The translations under genes were made by a program, and so were the position numbers. Positions 52,843 through 61,452 of a DNA stretch of 64,000 bases are shown piece by piece. Under the pieces are notes generated by a model, which was given only the letters and a program-made list of their open reading frames with translations, had not been told where the DNA came from and searched no databases. Source of the DNA: Paraphaeosphaeria minitans (taxonomy: Eukaryota; Ascomycota; Dothideomycetes; Pleosporales; Didymosphaeriaceae); contig WJXW01000004.1 of the NCBI GenBank assembly GCA_015832175.1, positions 3,286,001-3,350,000 on the forward strand. The letters run 5' to 3'. Within the stretch, counting starts at the first letter, position 1; every line of letters begins with the position of its first letter.

Positions 52843-55800
52843 CTATAGATTGCACTTAGGAGACAATACCGACTGCACCTTGTCGTCGATTTCCTTGAAT
52901 CGTTTCCCCATGGCTCCTGCATCCGGCAACTTCTTCCTCGCTTTTGCGGCATCCGCCATCGTATCCTCTAGTCTGCCACCCTTACCGGCTGCAGCGCCAG
53001 ACAGAATGCCCATGACCGCAAACGGCGCGCTCTCCGGGTTGTCAATGATCTCAACAATTGAATTTGCCCCGTTGGCAACTTCACCAGCAATAAAAGCAAA
53101 GCGAGCCAATGCGGTCAATCCTGCAACCTCAAAACCCACTTCTGCGACGAAAGGAACGATCATCAAAACTAGACTCACGATGAGAAGAATCGTTTCCTTC
53201 TTCTTCGCAGCCGCGATCTCGCTGCCAATCTCTTTGACGTCGTCCATCTGCTGAACAGCTTGTGCGAGCATTTGAACCGGTGTGGAGAGTGCTATGACTG
53301 CATCCGAATCGTCCAACGAGCTGTTATACATTCCGAGAGTGATCGCCAGGACTGCACCTTTTATCTGGTCCCGAAGACCATCGATAGTTGGAAGTGCCTT
53401 TTCCATCACTGTTTTGGGATCTGTGATGTTAATCGAGTCCGCCTTCCGTGGAAAGTTTTTGTGCATGTGGGTGACAGGAATGCAGGGTATACCCATGATG
53501 TTCGTACTGTTGTCTTGTGTGCTGTTGTCCGCTTGGAATTTCCTGGCGTCTGGGCCGCTTCCGCCACCACCTGTGCCTGCCTCACACCTGTCGTACCCGT
53601 CCCAATCTTCCCACTTGATCCAGCCAGGTTGAATGCCGGCTTCGGACACCAACGCTTTCTCGAAATCATACTTGTCTTCCAGTGTATACTCGATGGTGAA
53701 GCTGATATCTGGATCATATATTCCTCCAGTGCCTGCCATAACACCGCTGGGAACGGGGCATGCGCCATCATAGCGGGAAGCTTTGTCGCCTTTGCGCTGA
53801 TACCTGCAGTTGAAGAAACGATTGCCGAGACCCTTCTTTGTTGAATCGTCTTTCTCCGAATTGTCCATCCAGTCTTCGAGTTTTGGATTAATCAGATCAT
53901 TGATATACTCAGAGTAATATTTGAACTTTCCATTGTAATCGTTCTTGACATCATCATACTTTTTCAAAGTGTCGTTCAGCAAGCCATCCATGGCGACGAG
54001 TAGATGTTCCGAGGTACAGTGTGGCTGGATGTTTGCCTTGTCCTCCACGACTGCATCCAGGTCATCGTAGTCTCCATCGCATTCCATAGATAGGGCTTCC
54101 ACAAGCTCACCGCCTGACGTGTCTCCCTCGATCGGATCTTGGTAGGATTGTAGATCGACAGCCCAGTCGGAGACGCCGCCAAAGTTCAGGTCCTTGATCC
54201 AGATGATGCGTGAGTCCTTGGTGGATGTGTTCATATAGGCTACCCAGTTGCCATCCCATGTCAACATGTTTGAATCGCTTTTGCTGTCATACCACGTTTG
54301 CACGATCTCTTCCCCACCCCACTCATCTGCCGCAATAATACTATGCAGTTCGGCATCGGCAATATAGCCGGATGTTCCAGTACAGCCCCCAGGTTCGGCG
54401 TCACTCTGGGTTCTGCTCCCGGTGAACTTGCAAGTCACACCAGTACAAGCTGGATCCACCATCTTGAAGCTCCGACCGTAACTCGAAACGCCCACCATGA
54501 CTTGATTGGCTTGCACACCAGCCTTGGTGAGCATACTGAGTGCTGTATTCGTTTCCGTTTTATTGACATGGCTGCGCAAACAATTACCCGTAGGACAACC
54601 TGGATTCGAATCTTTGCTACCGTGATCCCATTGACCGTGTAAGTCATAGGTCATGTATATGAAGTAGTCAACCACCTTCGCCATCTTATCAACAGGGAAG
54701 CCACGGAGATACCAATAGCTGGCTGGCAGCGCGATTGAGACGGTCTTAGATATGGGCAGCTTCGCTTTGACCGACTGCAGAAACTTGAGGTAGTTGGGAC
54801 CATCGCTGGTTGTTCCTGGTACAGAGCCACTGATGTCGGTTGCGCCGGGATATTCCCAGTCGAAATCCAGCCCGTCCAGTTTGTTGTCAACAAGGAACTG
54901 CACAACATTGGAGGCAAATAGCTCGCGGCTAGCATCCGAGACCCCCTGAGAGAAGATGGGCGAGGTGTCGTGGTCTGTACTGAACGACCAGCCACCGAAA
55001 CTCAGAATCTTCTTCACACCCTTGGAGTCCATCTTCACCATCTTATCGAACTGTTCCTTCACACCCTTGGTCATGTTGACTTTGAAGTCTGTAGAGATGG
55101 TTGCGAAAGCGAAGTGAATGTGCGTGTAAGTGTTCAGATCCATCTGTGTGATATCCATATGCAGGCATTCTCGCTCTTTGTTGAAAGCCTCAAAATACCC
55201 AACGCGTGAGAACTTAGCGGGTGCTTTGTTGTTGTTGATGATCTTGGTACCACAGTTCGATATACATCCATTTGTGTTTGGTTTTGCTGTTCCAGGCCGA
55301 CCGTTGACCGTAGTGTCGATGCAAAATTCGTCTGTCGTCCCACACTGCCCCCAAATATCACAGCAGGCGTTCAGTGGACATGGATTTAGTTTAGCCACAT
55401 CGCTCCAGCTAGATGGCCGCTTGGTACCAACTACCGAGGGACCGCAGACAGCTCCCGTGTCCCCAGCTGGCATAGGTGGTGTACCCTTGCTGAGGCAGAT
55501 CTTTTGGCCTCTCTTCAGCACCGTAGGGTCGCAGCTGATGAAACCCCATGTCTGCTTGTTGTACTCCTCAATATTTGCGACCGTAATGCCGAACTTGTCT
55601 CCAATATCCCAACACCCGTCTCCTGATTGAAGAGTGTACGTGTTGCAGACGCCATCTGCGCTGGGTTGAGGAGTGTGATCAGGAAGGTCGCCGGTGGTGC
55701 AACACACCCATTGCTTTACCTTCAGCGTGGAGCATAAGTTTGGGGTTTTGCTGTTGTATTTCTCGAAGGATACACCAGAGATGCCGCATCTTGTCGCCAG

Positions 55801-56793
55801 GGACCCGCACCCATCGCCAGCCACTACTTGAATATCGCGGCATGACGCTCGGCGGCCGAGGGAAAGTTCCAGAGACGTGTCGTTTGACGTTACGGAAGAT
55901 GTAAGTATTTTCACTCGATTGGACGTATGAAAGGTCCCCTCGCTTGAGCCTAGGACCTCAACGCAATCTCCCAGGCCTTGCACGTAAGTGCCTAGCATCG
56001 TTTGAACGGATTGAAAGTCGCCAGTCAAGTCTGCAAAGACTCCAAGCCGAGTGTCTATGAGTGCTGTGTCATTTTTTGTAATAGTACCACAAGCCTGCAT
56101 CGCAAACTGGGCAGGAAGATGCTCCAGGATTGTATCAGTCTGAACTTCAATGACCGATGCGACGGAGGACTTGGCGAGGTCACCGCCCGCAAAGGCGCCC
56201 ACCACAGTATGTTCCGCTGAGCGGGCAAACATCAGCGATGAGCCGCAGCCGGCGATTTGACGGAAATACTTCCCAAGTTCTGATACGGCGTTCGCTATTG
56301 CCTCAGAGGTACCGTTGCCTTGACCAGACCAACTTGATTGGGTGCCGATAGTGAAATTTCGAAGCGAAGCACCACAAGAGCCATCTTCCGACGTGATGCT
56401 ACGCTCCGGCGCGAGAATTTCAGCAACGATCTCTGGTGTTGGAAATTCAGTGACGTTGTTATCGATGAGCCCATAAAAAGCCCCGGCTTGCATTCGCGGC
56501 CCACTGGCCGTGGTGAGGCATGATTTGATCCGAGGATTGGAGTCCGTAGAGAGGAAATCGAATGTGAACAGTATCGTATCATCGCAGAATACGAGCTCCT
56601 CGAAGGAGTGATAGGTTGCCCAAGTCTCTGGGTTACTCCCGGCATATTCGCAAGCTATCGGACAAGCCTGCAGCCGAACCTCGTAGAGATTCTTTCCGAA
56701 ATCCACACCATCGTGTCCCTTGGAAAGACCGGAGACAGGGCAGATCAGAGCACAGAAAGCTGTGAGAGCCACAGCACCCGAATTCAATCGCAT
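52843..56793 (-). CDS. Class V (GH18) chitinase, LysM/CBM18 subgroup C type
   Basis: Single exon of 1316 residues with signal peptide MRLNSGAVALTAFCALICPV. Residues about 20-300 are an extracellular Cys-containing N-terminal region. LysM-like modules lie at about 318-365 (CRDIQVVAGDGCGSLATRCG) and 382-435 (CNTYTLQSGDGCWDIGDKFG). A CBM18/hevein-like module spans about 450-515 (CPLNACCDIWGQCGTTDEFC). GH18 catalytic domain starts near 530 (FSRVGYFEAFN), with SFGGWSFS (598-605) and the active-site DGLDFDWEYPG (640-650, catalytic Glu 647). About 400 residues follow, ending in hydrophobic segments (TILLIVSLVLMIVPFVAEV; APFAVMGILSGAAAG) that may anchor or package the protein. It hydrolyses chitin outside the cell. 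The architecture is that of subgroup C chitinases, also seen in the alpha subunit of yeast killer toxins; no killer partner subunit is present here. Confidence 0.93.
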   Translation of the reverse strand: MRLNSGAVALTAFCALICPVSGLSKGHDGVDFGKNLYEVRLQACPIACEYAGSNPETWATYHSFEELVFCDDTILFTFDFLSTDSNPRIKSCLTTASGPRMQAGAFYGLIDNNVTEFPTPEIVAEILAPERSITSEDGSCGASLRNFTIGTQSSWSGQGNGTSEAIANAVSELGKYFRQIAGCGSSLMFARSAEHTVVGAFAGGDLAKSSVASVIEVQTDTILEHLPAQFAMQACGTITKNDTALIDTRLGVFADLTGDFQSVQTMLGTYVQGLGDCVEVLGSSEGTFHTSNRVKILTSSVTSNDTSLELSLGRRASCRDIQVVAGDGCGSLATRCGISGVSFEKYNSKTPNLCSTLKVKQWVCCTTGDLPDHTPQPSADGVCNTYTLQSGDGCWDIGDKFGITVANIEEYNKQTWGFISCDPTVLKRGQKICLSKGTPPMPAGDTGAVCGPSVVGTKRPSSWSDVAKLNPCPLNACCDIWGQCGTTDEFCIDTTVNGRPGTAKPNTNGCISNCGTKIINNNKAPAKFSRVGYFEAFNKERECLHMDITQMDLNTYTHIHFAFATISTDFKVNMTKGVKEQFDKMVKMDSKGVKKILSFGGWSFSTDHDTSPIFSQGVSDASRELFASNVVQFLVDNKLDGLDFDWEYPGATDISGSVPGTTSDGPNYLKFLQSVKAKLPISKTVSIALPASYWYLRGFPVDKMAKVVDYFIYMTYDLHGQWDHGSKDSNPGCPTGNCLRSHVNKTETNTALSMLTKAGVQANQVMVGVSSYGRSFKMVDPACTGVTCKFTGSRTQSDAEPGGCTGTSGYIADAELHSIIAADEWGGEEIVQTWYDSKSDSNMLTWDGNWVAYMNTSTKDSRIIWIKDLNFGGVSDWAVDLQSYQDPIEGDTSGGELVEALSMECDGDYDDLDAVVEDKANIQPHCTSEHLLVAMDGLLNDTLKKYDDVKNDYNGKFKYYSEYINDLINPKLEDWMDNSEKDDSTKKGLGNRFFNCRYQRKGDKASRYDGACPVPSGVMAGTGGIYDPDISFTIEYTLEDKYDFEKALVSEAGIQPGWIKWEDWDGYDRCEAGTGGGGSGPDARKFQADNSTQDNSTNIMGIPCIPVTHMHKNFPRKADSINITDPKTVMEKALPTIDGLRDQIKGAVLAITLGMYNSSLDDSDAVIALSTPVQMLAQAVQQMDDVKEIGSEIAAAKKKETILLIVSLVLMIVPFVAEVGFEVAGLTALARFAFIAGEVANGANSIVEIIDNPESAPFAVMGILSGAAAGKGGRLEDTMADAAKARKKLPDAGAMGKRFKEIDDKVQSVLSPKCNL

Positions 56794-57792
56794 ACTGTGG
56801 CGAACGAAAGAGGGTGGTTAATAGGTAAAGAAGGATGAGGAAGTGAGCGTGATGTTTCCAAGGTGAATGAGAAGAAAAGAAGATGCTACTCACTATTAGT
56901 GAAGTTCTCTTTCATTGATGAAGGTAGTTTGTAATTCTGCAAAGTGAGCTTGTAATAGCTGAGCGTGGATCGCAGGGATATGATCTCCCCGAAAGTGAAT
57001 AACCATGATATTGAAAAACGCATCGAAGTGGCGTACGTTCTTTGGGAATCTTTGGTTGGTAGGTTCTGTTCGAGTTCGAGCCACTCGCAACAGAGACAGT
57101 CCAACCAGAACATGATCTTGGTAATCAAAGATTGAGATTTGAATTGCTCCTTGTCGCGCTGTTTGGTAAACCTGGATGAACCGTTGTCTGGGAGCGATTG
57201 TTTCGAGCGATTTCGCCCCCAATTTAGATTGCGAACCCTTTGCGCAATGAAGCTTTGAGCGGAAGAATGCTTGGGTGTGCGCGATAGCAGGAAGCTGTAG
57301 TCAATACCGCGCGAGCCTAATCTCGATTACCCTCGCGAGACGGCCTACATGTTCACGGAAGGACGTCTCCGTGCCCAGGAATCTGGCAAGTAGAGACTGT
57401 GCCGCATGCTAACATGTTTTTCTTGTATGTGATTCGGTCTCGACCTGCGCTCTTGCTCGGGCCTAATTTAGATACAGAACCCAGAAAATCTGAATATAGC
57501 CGAGCTTCAGATATCCCGCAACGGTGAAATTACTATTGCACATGAATCTGAAAGTACCGTGTCAGGCGGCGGCTCACTCAGTGGTGTTACTCTTCTTACT
57601 GGACCCATGTATCATGTACCATGCATCTTCAATGTACGGAAATCATGAGCTTCCGTCTGGAGTGACTCGAAGCAAATAGGTAGGCCAGGATATACTACCT
57701 ACGCATGCAACCAGTGATGGTACGGAATGATTTGGAGTGGGATCATGTGGTAATATGTCCCGGTGTTGCGCAAACAATAACTAGCCAAGCTT
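56794..57792. other. Intergenic region upstream of the chitinase
   Basis: It contains the chitinase promoter on the minus strand. A short similarity (AATTTAGAT-x3-GAACCC) occurs twice, near 57219 and 57467, and could be a regulatory repeat. No gene is supported. LysM-effector genes often sit beside such chitinases, but none is seen here. Confidence 0.45.
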
Positions 57793-59460
57793 TCATGCCT
57801 CTTCTAATCGCCTCTCGGAAAGCTCCCGTAAGTTTGATTTGATCCGCTCATACATCTTCTCGTCCATATGTCCCCTCTTGTGGGGTGGGGTGCTCAGGTA
57901 GAACCAGAGGTTGCCCAGATCAGAAGCGTATACGTCTTCGAGCTCCTCCCAGCTGTCATAGTCCAAATTTCGATGGATAGCGTCATATGAGTCCTCAAAA
58001 GAGCTAATACGGTTTAAACGGCTCTTTTCAGCCTCATACCACGGAAGATCAAACTTCCATTCATTTTCTTCGGACACGTGTAGCTCAAGCTTTTGTTCCC
58101 TGATGCGTTGTGCTAGGTCGGGTTGAAAGAAATCATACGATCTTGATAGCCGAGCCTCAGATAGAAGAGTCTGGTCGACGGCAACGGGCTTGCCGTGTTC
58201 GTCCCGCATTTCCATGATTTTGAGATAACTATCACGCAGATTACCGGCGATGCATGCGCGCGCGCATTGTGGCCGCATGGCAGGAAGCGCCTCTGCTAGC
58301 GTTTCCAGGGTCCATGCCTGGGGCATAGTCGGGGTCCATATGAAGTAAGGCAGCTCATTCTGAGGGACGGGCGGATGTGCGTCTCGTAGATAGCGCACGT
58401 CGTTGTTCATAACTCTCCGGGCGTGAATAGCCCTGTTCAACGGGCCGGGCGGACCGATGACCTGCTGGGTCTGGAGCAATGATACAATGTCCGGATTGCG
58501 GCTGAGCCAATGCGCCAGAGCTGTACTCTTGTAAACCCCTGCAATCACGCAGTTGAGTTCGCCCTTTATTACCCGTCCAGGGCGACGCAGACGAGCATAT
58601 CGGTCGAGATTGCCCTCGAAAGCTGCTACCAGAATTAATAGATCCTTATGCCTAGTCGGTAAATCGAACGGTAGGGGTGATTCAAACAGATCCATCTCTC
58701 TGGGGGTAAGGATATGAGGTGCTATATCTACTTTCGCATCCTTTTCGTCAAGGGCCCCGTCCTCGGTTATGTCAAAAAGCTTCCCTTCGATCGGCCACAC
58801 CGAACATTGGCGCGAAGCTCTGAAGCGTTGCTTCAACGTTGAGAAGACAGCGGTATCAGCGTTTAGGTAGGCTCCAGGCTGTGGGGAGTCCAGTTCCACC
58901 GTGCGGGTGTAGTCGTTCAATACACCATATCTGGTAGGCGCATCCATAATTTGCTCGTAGATGCGCTGGGCTCCTTCGGCAGCCGGCCCTTGGCGATTTT
59001 CGCGAGCCTCTTCAGCAATACTAGGGTCTGGGAGGAGATCGAGCTCATTGTACAAATCCGAAAAGCCTCCGACGGCACAGGCTCGGCCAACCTGATACCG
59101 CATATCGGGTGAGATGGCGACCAATTTTCGATAGGTGTCTTCGGTAGCGAGCCGCGGGTACCATATGCAATACGGTTGCCATAGCCTGTTGCGTAGCAGC
59201 TCAATATCGGGTATTTGATTGTCTTGGATCAGGCCGGCATTGCGTGCACGTGCGAAAATGTCCTGACCCTCGGTTTGGCATAGTTCGTGCACTTCGGCGG
59301 TGCGAGCGAAGGCGGCGTGTTTGCGGAGACCGCTCACGAGACATAGTCGTGCGTCAGGGTTTCCCAAATTCCGAGGAAGCGCTTTGCCTCTGAGGGCATC
59401 GAGGCAGTCATGCCAATCGAAGGCTTTCTGTCTGAGGAGTTGTGTGATGGATGTAGCCAT
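57793..59460 (-). CDS. Uncharacterised fungal protein (555 residues)
   Basis: Single exon starting with MATSITQLLRQKAFDWHDCL. No signal peptide or membrane segment. The sequence is Arg/Leu-rich and helical looking, with blocks CLVSGLRKHAAFARTAEVHE, YCIWYPRLATEDTYRKLV, YQVGRACAVGGFSDLYNELD and ARACIAGNLRDSYLKIM. The alternation of short helices around residues 290-340 (LLILVAAFEGNLDRYARLRR) recalls degenerate ankyrin-type repeats, but no consensus is clear. Such proteins occur as lineage-expanded families in filamentous fungi. Function is not assigned. Confidence 0.8.
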   Translation of the reverse strand: MATSITQLLRQKAFDWHDCLDALRGKALPRNLGNPDARLCLVSGLRKHAAFARTAEVHELCQTEGQDIFARARNAGLIQDNQIPDIELLRNRLWQPYCIWYPRLATEDTYRKLVAISPDMRYQVGRACAVGGFSDLYNELDLLPDPSIAEEARENRQGPAAEGAQRIYEQIMDAPTRYGVLNDYTRTVELDSPQPGAYLNADTAVFSTLKQRFRASRQCSVWPIEGKLFDITEDGALDEKDAKVDIAPHILTPREMDLFESPLPFDLPTRHKDLLILVAAFEGNLDRYARLRRPGRVIKGELNCVIAGVYKSTALAHWLSRNPDIVSLLQTQQVIGPPGPLNRAIHARRVMNNDVRYLRDAHPPVPQNELPYFIWTPTMPQAWTLETLAEALPAMRPQCARACIAGNLRDSYLKIMEMRDEHGKPVAVDQTLLSEARLSRSYDFFQPDLAQRIREQKLELHVSEENEWKFDLPWYEAEKSRLNRISSFEDSYDAIHRNLDYDSWEELEDVYASDLGNLWFYLSTPPHKRGHMDEKMYERIKSNLRELSERRLEEA

Positions 59461-60108
59461 CGAGGCCTACCTACCTAGAACACTGAAAGTCGGATTGGTA
59501 GGGAAAAACTCAGTAAGATCGATTCTGTCGTCTGTGCAGACATGGTGGTGCAGCTTTATTGAGTTGTATGTTGCAGAACAGGGGCCGACCGCGATGCACT
59601 GTAGGTAGGTGGGTAGGTAGGTAGGTATCGATAGGTACCTAGGTGCCAAGACGGAGGTTCCGTTCCGTCGTCGCCAAGGAAAGGAACCTGAGCACCGTCC
59701 GCTTCCACCTCCAAGTCTCCAACCATCTGGACCCCATGCACTGTGCCGCAACTTGAATTAGCCAGCGAACTTTTGCCGGGCAATTCGCATGCAGGTATCT
59801 AAACTCGCATGGGGCTTCTCGCGCTTACAATACTTCGAGAGGAGATGGCCTACCTACCTACCTACCGTGTTGCAGAAGCGGTGGCCAAGGAGTACCGATG
59901 CACAACTCGCGTGGCTGCGTATCGAAGGACAGTAACCGGATCTCTCAAGCCTTTGTTCAATATGTATTTCTCTATTCAGTGGCATATCTGCATTCGTCGA
60001 AAAGAATTCAGCCTTCGTCGTGGGTAAATCCATGTGACACTGTCTCATTACCACATTCACTCGCTCCCGCCTCTCCTGCTGCCTCTCTTCTGATCACTGT
60101 CTATCACC
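59461..60108. other. Intergenic region with TAGG microsatellite
   Basis: A TAGG/TACCTAGG run (59602-59645) and a CCTA run (59849-59865) lie in opposite orientations. No gene is supported. Confidence 0.5.
59602..59645. repeat. TAGG tetranucleotide run
   Basis: GTAGGTAGGT units with minor interruptions end in a GGTACCTAGG palindrome. A complementary CCTACCTACC run lies 210 bp to the right, so a hairpin over the spacer is conceivable. Confidence 0.7.
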
Positions 60109-61044
60109 ATGTTATTCTTCAGATGTGCCCTTTTGCACCTCGTCGTAGGCCTCCTCTGGCCAGTCTTCCTTCCCGGCGTCAGTGCCCTCGGTTCAGCCGG
60201 ATCTATCGAAATTGCAGGACCATTCTACCGCGTATACCGCATTTCAATAGCCGTTTGGGGTGCTAATCAAAGGAAGATGTTTCCTCATCTCATAGGAAGG
60301 GGCACACACAAGGACGGTGGCGCCAATGCGTTGGAAGTGGTGAATCACCTATACAACATCGATTTACCTGCCTCTATGTTTTCTGGCATCGATCTCGACA
60401 ACCCGGGAGTGAAAGACCTGGCGACTATCCTACATAACGCTAGATGGCCCGACCCGAGCAATGAAAAGCACAAGATAGTCAAGAACATCTTGCTCCAACG
60501 TGTGTTCGAGGGCTTCTCGAACGAGCCAAACAATGTTTATCCCAAGATTATTGGACAGCTCGTTAGCATTTTTGAGCAAGGTATCTTCTCCCCATCTCCG
60601 AATGTCTCTTTTGAAAACTGATACCACATATCAGCGTCCCGCAAAGCCGCCGAGGAGGGTGATTTCCACGGCAAGGTCGAGAAGCACAAATTCCCCATCC
60701 TGGACGCCCTCGAAAAGATCAACGAGCTGCGCACATCCGATATGCTCTCGAATCAAAAGGGCACGAGCGGACTGGTCAAGGACTTCGCGAAAATGTTCCC
60801 TGGCGCAAAGCTCGTGCTCACCCAGACACCGTTCGCTTGGGACGAGACCCAAAAGATATCAGTTATCGATCTCGAGGAGACGATCAAGCAGTCGCCTGCG
60901 GGCACGTTGCCCAGTGCAAAAGAACTCAGAAGAAGGATTAGAAACTATGGCAAAGACTACAAAGACTCGAGTACATCAAAGGGCCACTTGAGGATGATTG
61001 GATACTGGAAGGGCTTCCTTTTGACGGTCAAAAGGTGGTGCTAG
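60109..61044 (+). CDS. Secreted protein of unknown function (293 residues)
   Basis: Exons are 60109-60580 and 60635-61044 (54-bp intron). MLFFRCALLHLVVGLLWPVFLPGVSA is a signal peptide. The mature part has no recognised domain; it contains DLPASMFSGIDLDNPGVKDL, KAAEEGDFHGKVEKHKFPIL and GHLRMIGYWKGFLLTVKRWC, and is Lys-rich with a single C-terminal Cys. A fungal secreted or effector-like role is possible but not shown. The splice is supported by GT/AG sites and a continuous frame across ASRKAAEEG. Confidence 0.65.
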
Positions 61045-61452
61045 TAATGTGCAAATCGACTGTACTCATACCCCCCGCCCCGGTTCGTCTTCAATATGGT
61101 TTTTCGGCAATAAGCTTCTGTGGAGGTGAGCTAGAAGATACTGCTTAGGGTGATCAACTGTATTGTCACTAAACTGGAGAAGCCTGTTCAGAAGTGCGTC
61201 TATATAGCCTCGGGTTACATAAGAAAGTAGTAACTGAGTGGGAAGGGGTGCTCGTCCTGTAGGGCCTACAGGCCCTACACGTGTATCTCATACGCCACAG
61301 CTTCGCAGTGCAATGGTTTGACAGAAGTGTAGGTTGCACCCACACTTGAAGCACGCGCGTCGTCAGCAGCGGCGAAACCCGAAAACGGTCATCAGAAACC
61401 GGCAAACCCATACCAATACTATTCCACACGGTCCCGATGATGACCTGCTTCC
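61045..61452. other. Intergenic region
   Basis: Convergent spacer between the secreted protein gene and the beta-glucosidase gene. A GTAGGGCCTACAGGCCCTAC palindromic segment lies at 61258-61277, which could fold as a hairpin at the transcript ends. Confidence 0.5.

Noticed and set aside
59602..59865. Telomere-like repeat
   Set aside because: The unit is TAGG/CCTA, not the TTAGGG telomeric repeat, and it is an internal short run.
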